DNA of 64,000 bases from the NCBI GenBank assembly GCA_965250245.1, contig OZ252296.1, forward strand, positions 3,596,001 through 3,660,000, read 5' to 3'. The notes under the pieces are model-generated. The model saw only the letters and a list, made by a program, of their open reading frames with translations. It was not told the DNA's origin and ran no database searches. This DNA comes from JABDIP01 sp965250245 (lineage in GTDB: Bacteria; Pseudomonadota; Alphaproteobacteria; DSM-16000; Inquilinaceae). Shown in pieces: positions 55,190-63,747 of the stretch. The first letter of the stretch is position 1. Every line of letters begins with the position of its first letter. Made by a program: the position numbers and the translations under genes.

Positions 55190-56188
55190 GTGACAGGAAA
55201 ATCCCAGATCGAAACGACCATCGTCGGCGCCGATGCGTCCGGCATTGCGCGCGCCGCCGAGACGCTGCGGGACGGCAGGCTGGTCGCCTTCCCGACCGAG
55301 ACCGTCTATGGGCTCGGCGCCGATGCCACGAATGACAAGGCCGTTGCCGCCGTCTTCGCCGCCAAGGGCCGGCCACGGTTCAACCCGCTGATCGTCCACC
55401 TGGCTTCCGCGGACAAGGTGGACCGGATCGCGGAGTTCGGACCGGCGGCTCGCGAGCTGGCCGCGACGCTGTGGCCCGGCCCGTTGACGCTGGTGCTGCC
55501 GCGTACCGAGGATTGCCCGGTCTCGCTGCTTGCCTCCGCCGGGCTGGACAGCTTGGCCATCCGCGTGCCGGCGCATCCGAAAGCCCGGGCGCTGCTGAAA
55601 GCCGTGGATCGTCCGGTCGTGGCGCCGAGCGCCAATCCGTCCGGGCGGATCAGCCCGACCACGGCCCAACATGTGTCGGAAGGTCTGAACGGCCTGGTCG
55701 ATCTCATTCTCGCCGGAGGGCGCTGTGAGATCGGCATCGAGTCGACAGTGCTCGACCTGACCGGCGAGACGCCGATATTGCTGCGCCCCGGCGCGGTCAC
55801 CCGCGAGGTTCTGGAAGAGATCGTTGGTCCCGTCGCGACGGCAGATCAGGACCCGAGCGGCGATACGGCGCGCAGATCGCCGGGCCAGTTGACCCGCCAC
55901 TACGCACCGACGCGTCCGCTCCGGCTCGAGGTCGAGACGCCGAGACCGGAAGAGGCCTATCTGGCATTCGGCCCTACGCTGCGGTCGGGAGCCGCCTTGA
56001 ACCTCAGCGAAACCGGCGACCTCGGCGAGGCGGCGGCAAACCTGTTCGCCATGCTCCGCCAGTTGGACGCCGGAGATCAAAAGAGCATCGCTGTCGCGCC
56101 GATCCCAGAGCAGGGCCTGGGCATCGCCATCAACGACCGGCTGAGGCGGGCCGCGGCAAGCGATGACGGCGGTGCGGACGGCCGCTAA
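55190..56188 (+). CDS. L-threonylcarbamoyladenylate synthase (Sua5 type)
   Basis: A 332-residue enzyme that makes threonylcarbamoyl-AMP for the t6A modification at tRNA position 37. The YrdC core carries VAFPTETVYGLGADATND, KGRPRFNPLIVH, VVAPSANPSGRISPT and ESTVLDLTGETPILLRPG. A C-terminal Sua5 extension (RSPGQLTRHYAPTRPL and following, to 332) makes it the long Sua5 form and not the short TsaC. The GTG start at 55190 gives the correct N-terminus; the region upstream is short and no ATG fits better. An FAD oxidoreductase follows after 9 bp. Confidence 0.93.
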   Translation: MTGKSQIETTIVGADASGIARAAETLRDGRLVAFPTETVYGLGADATNDKAVAAVFAAKGRPRFNPLIVHLASADKVDRIAEFGPAARELAATLWPGPLTLVLPRTEDCPVSLLASAGLDSLAIRVPAHPKARALLKAVDRPVVAPSANPSGRISPTTAQHVSEGLNGLVDLILAGGRCEIGIESTVLDLTGETPILLRPGAVTREVLEEIVGPVATADQDPSGDTARRSPGQLTRHYAPTRPLRLEVETPRPEEAYLAFGPTLRSGAALNLSETGDLGEAAANLFAMLRQLDAGDQKSIAVAPIPEQGLGIAINDRLRRAAASDDGGADGR

Positions 56189-56197
56189 TCTGCCGCG

Positions 56198-57628
56198 ATG
56201 AATGAAGAGAGCCTGAAGGAGCGGTCGGCGGCGCTGGACCGCATTCGCTCAGCGGTTGGACCGAAGGGGATTGTCGACTCACCGGAGGCGTTGGCGCCGT
56301 ACCTGAAGGAATGGCGCGGGAACTTCGAGGGACGGACCGATCTGGTCGCCCGCCCTTCGAGCACGGCGGAGACCGCTGCGGTCGTAGGGATTTGCGCGGA
56401 TGCCGGCATCGGTCTGGTGCCCCAGAGCGGGAATACGGGGCTAGTCGGTGGTGCATCCCCTGACCCGCAAGGCCGCGAGATCATCCTGTCGACCGACCGC
56501 CTGAACCGGATCCGCAAGGTCGATGCGGTGAACAACACGCTGACCGCCGAGGCCGGCGTGATCCTGCAGACGATCCAGGAGGCGGCCGCCGAGGCCGATC
56601 GGCTTTTCCCGCTGAGCCTGGCCGCCGAAGGCTCCTGCCGGATCGGCGGCAATCTCTCGACCAATGCCGGCGGCACCGGCGTGCTGCGTTACGGCAATGC
56701 CCGCGACCTTGTCCTGGGGTTGGAAGTCGTGCTGCCGGACGGAAGCGTCTGGGACGGGCTGCGCGACCTGCGCAAGGACAATACGGGATACGACCTGAAG
56801 CAGCTCTTCATCGGCGCGGAAGGCACGCTGGGTGTCATCACCGCCGCGGTCCTGAAGCTGTTTCCCCGGCCGCGGCAGACGGTCACTGCCTTCGCCGCCA
56901 TCCGTGACCCCCAGGCCGGCATCACCCTGCTGAACCGGGCGCGCGAGGCGGCCGGCGACGCCGTCACCGCCTGCGAGCTGATCCCCCGCATCGGGCTCGA
57001 TTTCGCCCTGCGCCACGTGGCGGGTACGGTCGATCCGCTAGGCACGGAGCATGGCTGGTACCTGCTGCTGGAATTCACCTCGCCGGTATCCGACGCGCCA
57101 TTGCAGGACTGGATGGAGGCATTACTCGCGGCGGCGTTGGACGACGGGCTGGTCGTGGACGCCACGGTCGCGGCAAGCGAGGCGCAGAGCCGCAAGCTCT
57201 GGCATATCCGCGAGGCGATCGTCGAGGGCCAGCGCCACGAGGGAGGATCGATCAAGCACGACGTCTCGGTCCCGGTCGCCCGCACCGCAGACATGATCGC
57301 CGAGGCGATCCGGGCGGTTGAGGAGCGCCTTCCGGGCATTCGCCCGGTCGCCTTCGGGCATCTCGGCGATGGCAACATCCACTTCAACCTGACCCAGCCG
57401 GTCGGCGCCGACCGCGCGGAATACCTGGCGCGCTGGGGGGAGTTCAACGAGATCGTGCACGGCATCGTGGTCGGCATGGGCGGGTCGATCAGCGCCGAGC
57501 ATGGCATCGGCCGACTGAAGCGCGCGGAGCTGGCCGAACGCAAATCGGCGGTGGAAATGGGGCTGATGCGGCGGATCAAGACCGCCGTCGACCCGCAAGG
57601 GATCATGAATCCCGGCAAAGTCATTTGA
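56198..57628 (+). CDS. FAD-binding oxidoreductase, D-2-hydroxyacid dehydrogenase type
   Basis: A 476-residue flavoprotein. The N-terminal PCMH-type FAD domain has VPQSGNTGLVGGASPD and CRIGGNLSTNAGGTGVLRYGNARD. The C-terminal oxidase domain has HLGDGNIHFN and SAEHGIGRLKRAELAERKS, where His residues bind the metal. The pattern matches D-lactate / D-2-hydroxyglutarate dehydrogenases. No adjacent glcE/F-like subunit exists. Exact substrate unknown. It begins 9 bp after the Sua5 gene on the same strand and is followed by arsC after 19 bp. Confidence 0.88.
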   Translation: MNEESLKERSAALDRIRSAVGPKGIVDSPEALAPYLKEWRGNFEGRTDLVARPSSTAETAAVVGICADAGIGLVPQSGNTGLVGGASPDPQGREIILSTDRLNRIRKVDAVNNTLTAEAGVILQTIQEAAAEADRLFPLSLAAEGSCRIGGNLSTNAGGTGVLRYGNARDLVLGLEVVLPDGSVWDGLRDLRKDNTGYDLKQLFIGAEGTLGVITAAVLKLFPRPRQTVTAFAAIRDPQAGITLLNRAREAAGDAVTACELIPRIGLDFALRHVAGTVDPLGTEHGWYLLLEFTSPVSDAPLQDWMEALLAAALDDGLVVDATVAASEAQSRKLWHIREAIVEGQRHEGGSIKHDVSVPVARTADMIAEAIRAVEERLPGIRPVAFGHLGDGNIHFNLTQPVGADRAEYLARWGEFNEIVHGIVVGMGGSISAEHGIGRLKRAELAERKSAVEMGLMRRIKTAVDPQGIMNPGKVI

Positions 57629-57647
57629 ATCTCGGCTCAGAGGAGAA

Positions 57648-58013
57648 ATGTCCGTGACGGTCAGGATCTATCACAACCCGAATTGCGGCACGTCACGGAC
57701 GGTGCTCGGCCTGCTGCGGGAGGCGGGGGAAGAGCCCGAGATCGTCGAGTATCTCAACACGCCGCCGAGCCGCGAAGAATTGGCCGACCTGATCGCTCGC
57801 ATGGGCATCGCGCCACGCGACCTGCTGAGGCGGCGCGGAACGCCCTATGACGAAATGGGGCTGGACGACCCCAAATGGACCGATGATCAGCTCATCGAGC
57901 TGATGGCGGAGACGCCGATCCTCATCCAGCGGCCAATCGTGGTCACGTCCGAGGGCGTCCGGCTATGTCGGCCGGCGGAGACCGTGCACGAGATCCTGCC
58001 GGACGGCCGTTGA
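57648..58013 (+). CDS. arsC: Arsenate reductase (glutaredoxin), ArsC/Spx family
   Basis: A 121-residue thioredoxin-fold protein. The N-terminal active Cys is C13 in HNPNCGTSRTVLGLL, and the later RGTPYDEMGL and LIQRPIVV, with Arg for arsenate binding, complete the ArsC pattern. It reduces arsenate to arsenite with glutathione and glutaredoxin, though some relatives (YffB/Spx) have other roles. The ATG at 57648 has AGGAG at 57641-57645. No other ars genes are near, so a full arsenic operon is not indicated. It converges on the cyclase gene. Confidence 0.85.
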   Translation: MSVTVRIYHNPNCGTSRTVLGLLREAGEEPEIVEYLNTPPSREELADLIARMGIAPRDLLRRRGTPYDEMGLDDPKWTDDQLIELMAETPILIQRPIVVTSEGVRLCRPAETVHEILPDGR

Positions 58014-58050
58014 GCCGGGACATTGCCGGAAGCGCCCGGGACGCATCCCT

Positions 58051-58875
58051 CTAGACCAGCGCCAGGACCCGGCTTGGCCCTCCGGTCGCGCCTTCGATGG
58101 CAGGACTGCCGACAACGATGGTCGCCCCGGAGGCGGGCAGGTCGCCGAGATTGGCCACGCATTCCAGCCCCCAGCGATTGGCCGGCAGCCAGCTGTAGTG
58201 GGTGGCGAAGGCCTTCGACGGGCCGTGGTCGAGGGACAGCGTGTCGACGGCGATGCCCGCTGCGGACGTGCTTTCCAACAGGTAGGCGACCGACTCCTCA
58301 TGGAATCCGGGGAAATGCAGCCCGCCATCGGCGTCGGCATTGCGGAACCCGTCACTGCCGAGCCGGCGGTCCCAGCCACTGTGCATGGCGACGCACGCGC
58401 CTTGCGGGATCGGACCGTTCGCCGATTCCCAGGCCGAGAGGTCGTCGGGCGTCAACTGCGTGTCCGCGTCATCCTCGGCGCGGGCGGCAATATCGACCAC
58501 CGCCAGCGGGACAACGAGCTGCTCGACCGGGATTTCGTCGGCGGAGTGCCCGTCGGCGGAGAAATGGATCGGCGCGTCCATATGGGTGCCGGTGTGCTCG
58601 ACCAGCATCCAGCGATACATGTTGTATCCGTCGGTCTCGATCTGCACGAGGGTCTCGAATTCGATTCCGGGCGATCCGCCGAACGTCGGAAAGTCAGTCC
58701 CGAGCCGGTGGGTGAGATCAACGACGCGGCCGAAACTGCGATCGGTTGCGGCCGGTGCCGGCGACGGGGTCATCACCGCCATCGAGGCGCCCGCCGCGGC
58801 AAGCGCGGAACCCTTCAGAAGGCTGCGCCGACCAAGACGCCGCATGACCGCCTCGGAGCATCCAGGAACACACAT
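58051..58875 (-). CDS. Tat-exported cyclase family protein (kynurenine formamidase-like)
   Basis: A 274-residue protein. The N-terminus carries a twin-arginine signal (RRLGRRSLLKGSALAAAGAS, about residues 12-31). The cyclase-family domain has VVDLTHRLGTDFPTF and the metal-binding EHTGTHMDAPIHF, followed by SLDHGPSKAF. Such enzymes hydrolyse amides or cyclic substrates, like N-formylkynurenine, using a divalent metal. The ATG at 58875 is favoured by GGGAGGG about 8 bases upstream; ATG at 58845 would also keep the Tat motif. Divergent from the acyl-CoA dehydrogenase gene. Confidence 0.85.
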   Translation of the reverse strand: MCVPGCSEAVMRRLGRRSLLKGSALAAAGASMAVMTPSPAPAATDRSFGRVVDLTHRLGTDFPTFGGSPGIEFETLVQIETDGYNMYRWMLVEHTGTHMDAPIHFSADGHSADEIPVEQLVVPLAVVDIAARAEDDADTQLTPDDLSAWESANGPIPQGACVAMHSGWDRRLGSDGFRNADADGGLHFPGFHEESVAYLLESTSAAGIAVDTLSLDHGPSKAFATHYSWLPANRWGLECVANLGDLPASGATIVVGSPAIEGATGGPSRVLALV

Positions 58876-59003
58876 ATCCGATCCCTCCCTTACTTCATTG
58901 TTTTTGCTGCCACCCCCCAATCCGAACCGGTCCGAGGGCTGGCCCAAAGGTATCTGACGTCATGGCTGCCGCCCCTGTCCAGAGGCGCGCGCCGATCTGG
59001 TAT

Positions 59004-59025
59004 TTGACGTTTACGTAAACGTTAA
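59004..59025. promoter_or_regulatory. Strong palindromic operator upstream of acyl-CoA dehydrogenase gene
   Basis: ACGTTTACGTAAACGT at 59007-59022 is a perfect 16-bp palindrome, extended by TT and AA at the ends with one mismatched pair. It sits in an A+T-rich stretch 92 bp before the acyl-CoA dehydrogenase ATG. A TTGACG at 59004-59009 and CATAGT at 59027-59032, 17 bp apart, could be a promoter overlapping it. The dyad resembles LiuR-type (MerR family) sites that control branched-chain and fatty acid breakdown; that assignment is from memory and unverified. Confidence 0.65.
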
Positions 59026-59116
59026 TCATAGTCGCGAAAAAATAGCACGGCACGACGCCCAATCGCGTCGGCCGTGATAGATTTCCCCAGCGCCAGGCAC
59101 CAATGCGACGAGGTCG

Positions 59117-60910
59117 ATGATGATCCCCTATGCCGCCCCCATCGAGGATATGCGGTTCGTGCTCAACCGGCTGGTCGGGCTCGACCGCATCGCCGCGTTA
59201 CCGGGCTATGAGGACGTGTCGCCGGACCTGGTCGACGCCGTGCTGGAAGAGGCCGGCAAGCTGGCGTCGGAGGTCCTGGCGCCGATCAATGCCTCCGGCG
59301 ACCACGAGCATTCGGTGCTGGAAAACGGCGTGGTGCGGACACCGAAGGGCTTCAAGCAGGCCTACGACCAGTACCGCGACGGCGGCTGGAATTCCGTGCC
59401 CTTCGACCCGGAGTTCGGCGGCCAGGGGCTGCCCTGGACCGTCGCCTTCGCGGTCCAGGAGATGTGGCAGGCCTCGAACATGTCGTTCGGCCTCTGCCCG
59501 CTGCTGAACCAGGGCGCGGTCGAGCTGCTGCAGGATCATGGATCGGACGAGCAGAAGCGGCTCTACCTGCCGAAAATGATCTCCGGCGAGTGGACCGGCA
59601 CCATGAACCTGACCGAGCCGCAGGCCGGATCGGATGTGGGCGCGGTGCGAACCAAGGCGGAGCCGGAGGGCGGCGCCTGGCGGATCCGCGGCCAGAAAAT
59701 CTTCATCACCTATGGCGAGCACGATCTCGCCGGCAACATCATCCATCTGGTGCTGGCCCGTACGCCGAACGCCCCGGCCGGGATCAAGGGGATCAGCCTG
59801 TTCGTGGTGCCGAAGTTCCTGCTCGACGCCGACGGGGCGCCGGGCAAGCGTAACGATCTGCGCTGCGTGTCGCTGGAGCGGAAGCTGGGCATCAATGCCA
59901 GCCCGACCTGCGTCATGGCCTATGGCGACAATGACGGGGCCATCGGCTATCTGGTCGGCGAGGAGAACCGCGGCATCGAGTACATGTTCACGATGATGAA
60001 CAATGCCCGGTTGTCGGTCGGTCTGCAGGGCGTGGCAATCGCCGAACGGGCCTATCAGCAGGCGGTGGAGTTCGCCCGCACACGCGTCCAGGGCCGGGCG
60101 CTCGGAAACGGGGCGGCGGCCGCCACCATCATCCATCATCCGGATGTCCGCCGGATGCTGCTTGGCATGAAGGCGCAGATCGAGGCCGGACGGGCGCTGA
60201 CCTATCACGCCGCGGCAGCCCTCGATACCGCGAAGCGGCATCCCGATCCGGCGGAGCGGCAGGCGGCACAGGCGCTGGTCGATCTGCTGACGCCGGTCGT
60301 GAAGGCCTGGTGCACGGATCTCGGCTGCGAGGCCGCTTCGACCGGTGTGCAGATCCATGGCGGGATGGGCTTCGTCGAGGAGACCGGCGCCGCACAGCAC
60401 CTGCGCGACGCCCGGATCGCGCCGATCTATGAGGGCACGAACGGCATCCAGGCGGCTGACCTGGTGTTCCGCAAGGTGGCGCGGGACGGCGGCCAGTCGG
60501 CCGGCCGGTTCCTTGATGAGATCGCGGCGTTGGACGGCGCGCTGGTGGCAGCCGATGGCGACGACATGGCCGCGATCCGGGCCAACCTGACAGATGGGCT
60601 GGATGCGCTGCGGTCGGCGACGGACTGGGTCGCGTCGACGGCCAGTTCCGACGCGACCGGGGCAGCGGCCGGCTCGGCTCATTACCTGCGGATGTTCGGG
60701 CTGGTGGCCGGCGGCTATGTGATGGCGCGGGCCGCGCTCGAGGCACTGGATTGCCAGGCATCCGGAACCGGCGATCCGGCCATGGCTGAGACCAAGCGGA
60801 TCACCGCCCGCTTCTTTGCCGAGCAATACCTGCCCCAGGCCCGAGGCCTGCTCGCACCCCTGACCGACGGCCATTCAACCGTGATGGCGCTCGCCGAGGA
60901 TCGGTTCTGA
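59117..60910 (+). CDS. Acyl-CoA dehydrogenase (long form, DmdC-like)
   Basis: A 597-residue flavoprotein that oxidises acyl-CoA to enoyl-CoA and passes electrons to ETF. Visible are MNLTEPQAGSDVGAVRTKA (substrate/FAD loop), KIFITYGEHDL, GIQIHGG-like VQIHGGMGFVEETGAAQ, and the catalytic Glu439 in YEGTNGIQ. A C-terminal extension of about 130 residues makes it the ~600-residue group that includes 3-methylmercaptopropionyl-CoA dehydrogenase (DmdC), typical of marine Alphaproteobacteria. The substrate is uncertain. ATG at 59117; MM start. The palindrome at 59004-59025 is a likely control site. Confidence 0.92.
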   Translation: MMIPYAAPIEDMRFVLNRLVGLDRIAALPGYEDVSPDLVDAVLEEAGKLASEVLAPINASGDHEHSVLENGVVRTPKGFKQAYDQYRDGGWNSVPFDPEFGGQGLPWTVAFAVQEMWQASNMSFGLCPLLNQGAVELLQDHGSDEQKRLYLPKMISGEWTGTMNLTEPQAGSDVGAVRTKAEPEGGAWRIRGQKIFITYGEHDLAGNIIHLVLARTPNAPAGIKGISLFVVPKFLLDADGAPGKRNDLRCVSLERKLGINASPTCVMAYGDNDGAIGYLVGEENRGIEYMFTMMNNARLSVGLQGVAIAERAYQQAVEFARTRVQGRALGNGAAAATIIHHPDVRRMLLGMKAQIEAGRALTYHAAAALDTAKRHPDPAERQAAQALVDLLTPVVKAWCTDLGCEAASTGVQIHGGMGFVEETGAAQHLRDARIAPIYEGTNGIQAADLVFRKVARDGGQSAGRFLDEIAALDGALVAADGDDMAAIRANLTDGLDALRSATDWVASTASSDATGAAAGSAHYLRMFGLVAGGYVMARAALEALDCQASGTGDPAMAETKRITARFFAEQYLPQARGLLAPLTDGHSTVMALAEDRF

Positions 60911-60934
60911 CGACAGCGGCCGCCGGCCCTGAAT

Positions 60935-61618
60935 ATGCGGTTGGCACTACTGCCGGGTCTCGACGGAACAGGCCTGCTGTTCGATCCGCTGCTCGCCGCA
61001 TTGCCGTGCGAGCCAGCCCCTCTGGTCGTGCGGTACCCCAGGGAGTGCGCCGCCTCTCTTGACGCGCATGTCGATGCCGCTGCCGCGGCGCTTTCCGGCA
61101 ACGAAAACTGGATCATCGTCGCGGAATCGTTCTCCGGACCTATTGCCGCGAGGCTCGCGCGGCACCCTGGCCTGCGGATCGTCGGCATCGTCTTCTGTGC
61201 CAGCTTCGTGACGTCGCCGCGCCCGGTTCTCCTCGCGCTCGCCGGCATCACTCCCATCGCCGCGGTGCTGAGGCTGAGGCCTCCGGACAGGCTGGTCCGG
61301 TCATTCTGCCTGGGACCAAAGGCGCCGCAGAACCTCATAGAGTCTTTTTGGCGCGCGATCGCCGAGTCCGGCGCCGATGCGCTCGCTGACCGATTGCGCC
61401 TGCTGGCAAGGCTGCCGCGGCTCGAGCAGCCGATTGTGCAGCCGAGCCTCTATATCTGTCCCACCGCTGACCGTCTGGTTCCACGATCCGCAATGATCAG
61501 GCTGACGCAGCAATGCCGTCTGGTCGAACTCGCCATGGTCGAAGGGCCGCATTTCATCCTGCAGTCGGCGCCTGAGCCGTGCGCAGACGCCATCCGGTCC
61601 TTCGCGAATGCAATTTAG
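60935..61618 (+). CDS. Alpha/beta hydrolase
   Basis: A 227-residue hydrolase-fold protein. LLPGLDGTGLLFDPLL is the oxyanion strand. The nucleophile Ser lies in VAESFSGPIAARLA, an ESFSG elbow in place of the usual GxSxG. The acid is near CPTADRLVP and the His in VEGPHFILQSAPE. The elbow variant is seen in a small subgroup of esterase-like proteins. Substrate unknown. The gene begins 24 bp after the acyl-CoA dehydrogenase stop and may be co-transcribed. Confidence 0.75.
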   Translation: MRLALLPGLDGTGLLFDPLLAALPCEPAPLVVRYPRECAASLDAHVDAAAAALSGNENWIIVAESFSGPIAARLARHPGLRIVGIVFCASFVTSPRPVLLALAGITPIAAVLRLRPPDRLVRSFCLGPKAPQNLIESFWRAIAESGADALADRLRLLARLPRLEQPIVQPSLYICPTADRLVPRSAMIRLTQQCRLVELAMVEGPHFILQSAPEPCADAIRSFANAI

Positions 61619-61708
61619 AGTTTAGATTTCGATAACCGGCTCTCGCATAGCATGGAGCCTTGTTGGCTTCATGGGCCGGTCGCCGATCGGCCCAGCGAAG
61701 GAAAGGTC

Positions 61709-62995
61709 ATGCCGCCGGCCTATCTGGAGAAAACGCTCGCAGATCACGTTAAGTGGCTGAAAAGCCAACCCGGCGGCGTGCGTGCGGACTTCACGCTGAC
61801 CAATCTCCAGGGTCTCGATCTGACCGGGGTCGACCTCCGGGACGCAAAGATGTCCGGCGTCCGGCTCACCGGCGCGATCCTGACCGGTGCCAATCTGCGC
61901 GGTGCGGACCTGTTCGGCGCCGATCTGTCCCATTGCGATCTGAGCGAAGCGGTTCTGGCGGACGCCGACCTGCGCGGCGCCAGGCTGCACGGCGCCAATT
62001 TCATCAGCGCCAACCTGCGGCGCGCCGACCTGCGCGACGGAACCCTGCTGACCCAGGGCGCCGACGGCGGCATCGAACCGTGCTCGCCTGGATTTCAGAC
62101 CGTCTCGATCGACCGGGCCGACCTGTCGCGGGCCGACATGTCGGGCAAGCGCATGAGCGGCTGGTCGATGACCCGGACCGACCTGACCGGCGCGCTGCTG
62201 CGCAACGCCGATCTATCCGGGGCCGATCTGTCGGAGAGCAACCTCCAGAACGCCGACCTGACCCAGGCCAACCTGACCAACACGGTCATGGAGAGCACCC
62301 GGATGTCCGGCGCCATCCTGAAGGGAGCGGCCGTGGCCGGCTGCAGCCTGCGTGGTGCCGACCTGTACGGCGCCGACTTGGCGCAGTGCGACCTCACGCT
62401 GGCCGACACCACCAACGCCCAGTTTGCGCGGACCATCGAGTCCCTGGACGCCAACCTGCGTCGCGCGATCCTCGATCATGGAAAGTGGGTTGAAAGCTCC
62501 GGCCGCCTTGGCGAGCGCGCCGAGGTCGACGGCGCCGATCTGCGCGGCATCGATCTCAGCGGCGTCAACCTGTCCGGAGCGGTGCTCCGGCGGGTCGATT
62601 TCTCCGGCGCGGCGTTGAACGGCGCAAAGCTGATCATGGCCGACCTGTCGGACGGCGTGCTCGACGAAATCAACCTCTACGGCGCCAATCTGTCCGGCGC
62701 GAAGCTGGAGCGCGCCTCACTGGTCCGCGCCGACCTGACCCAGGCGAAACTCGCGCCCGCGATGATCAATGATGCGGACGGGAAACCCACGGGCCGACGC
62801 TGTGTCACCAATCTGCGCGGCGCGAACCTGCGACAGGCGCGACTGGCCTATTGCACGCTTCGGGAGGCGGATTTGACCGGTGCCGACCTCACCGATGCCG
62901 ACCGGGTCAACGCGAACCTGGCGGGCGCCACGCTGACCGACGCCATCCTGCATCCGCCGGTCGACCCGCCGGGAAAGTCCAAGCCGGCCGCCTAG
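61709..62995 (+). CDS. Pentapeptide repeat protein with two capped beta-helix modules
   Basis: A 428-residue protein. Many A(D/N)LxX pentapeptides (ADLFGADLSHCDLSEAVLAD and so on) form right-handed quadrilateral beta-helices. The repeats run from about 35-235 and 278-415. Each is preceded by a similar cap: LADHVKWLKSQPGGVRAD (10-27) and ILDHGKWVESSGRLGERAE (254-272). The protein is thus an internal duplication. Residues 115-135 and 352-366 interrupt the helices. Function is unknown; some relatives bind DNA gyrase or membrane proteins. The ATG at 61709 has GAAGGAAAGG upstream. Its stop overlaps the convergent ABC gene's stop. Confidence 0.9.
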   Translation: MPPAYLEKTLADHVKWLKSQPGGVRADFTLTNLQGLDLTGVDLRDAKMSGVRLTGAILTGANLRGADLFGADLSHCDLSEAVLADADLRGARLHGANFISANLRRADLRDGTLLTQGADGGIEPCSPGFQTVSIDRADLSRADMSGKRMSGWSMTRTDLTGALLRNADLSGADLSESNLQNADLTQANLTNTVMESTRMSGAILKGAAVAGCSLRGADLYGADLAQCDLTLADTTNAQFARTIESLDANLRRAILDHGKWVESSGRLGERAEVDGADLRGIDLSGVNLSGAVLRRVDFSGAALNGAKLIMADLSDGVLDEINLYGANLSGAKLERASLVRADLTQAKLAPAMINDADGKPTGRRCVTNLRGANLRQARLAYCTLREADLTGADLTDADRVNANLAGATLTDAILHPPVDPPGKSKPAA

Positions 62996-63747
62996 CCGCC
63001 CACCATCAGCTTAACGATCTCGTCGCCATCCGTCTCGGACGTGCGGCGCTCGCCGGCCAGCACGCCGCGGCGCAGGACGATGATCCGGTCGGCGACCGCA
63101 AAGATGTCGCCGAGATTGTGGGAAATGAAGACGACGCCGACATTGCTGGTCTTGAGGCTCTCGACCAGCGCGCGGACCTTGCGCTGTTCGGGAACCCCAA
63201 GCGCCGCCGTCGGCTCATCCATGATCAGCACTTCCGCCTTCCAGAAGATGGCGCGACCGATCGCGACGGCCTGGCGCTGGCCCCCGGAGAGGGTGCGAAC
63301 CGGCACGTTCAGCTTCTTGATTTCGATGTCCAGCGTCTCGATGGCGTCATGGGCCTGCTGGCGCATAAGGCCGCGATCGAGGACGGGGAACACGCCCAAT
63401 GCCCTGCGCATGGGCTCGCGGCCGAGGAAGACGTTGGCGCCGACATCCAGATTGTCGGCCAGCGCCAGGTCCTGGTAGATCGTCTCGATCCCCAGATCAC
63501 GCGCCTGTCTCGGATTTTCGAATGCGACCGGCTTGCCCTTGTAGAGGATCCTGCCCTCATCCGGCCGGTGGACGCCCGAGATCGCCTTGATCAAAGTCGA
63601 TTTGCCGGCACCGTTGTCGCCGGCCAGCGCGACCACCTCACCCGGGAAAAGATCGAAGGACACATTTTCCAGCGCATGCACGCCGCCAAAGCGCTTCGAG
63701 ACGCCTTGGACCGAGAGGATCGGCTCCGATGCCGACGCCACGCTCAT
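62992..63747 (-). CDS. Sugar ABC transporter ATP-binding protein (FrcA-like)
   Basis: A 251-residue single-ATPase sugar importer subunit. Walker A is LAGDNGAGKSTLIKAI, the signature LSGGQRQAVAIGRA, Walker B VLIMDEPTAALG and the switch His FISHNLGDIFAVAD. GDNGAGKS with Asp marks the CUT2 sugar class. It has a single ATPase domain, as in FrcA, not the double one of RbsA. The ATG at 63747 overlaps the upstream permease stop by 4 bases (ATGA). The stop forms CTAG with the stop of the convergent pentapeptide gene. Confidence 0.92.
   Translation of the reverse strand: MSVASASEPILSVQGVSKRFGGVHALENVSFDLFPGEVVALAGDNGAGKSTLIKAISGVHRPDEGRILYKGKPVAFENPRQARDLGIETIYQDLALADNLDVGANVFLGREPMRRALGVFPVLDRGLMRQQAHDAIETLDIEIKKLNVPVRTLSGGQRQAVAIGRAIFWKAEVLIMDEPTAALGVPEQRKVRALVESLKTSNVGVVFISHNLGDIFAVADRIIVLRRGVLAGERRTSETDGDEIVKLMVGG

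Noticed and set aside
57648..58013. Arsenic resistance operon
   Set aside because: Only an ArsC-like gene is present. No arsR, arsB or acr3 gene is nearby, so no operon can be claimed.
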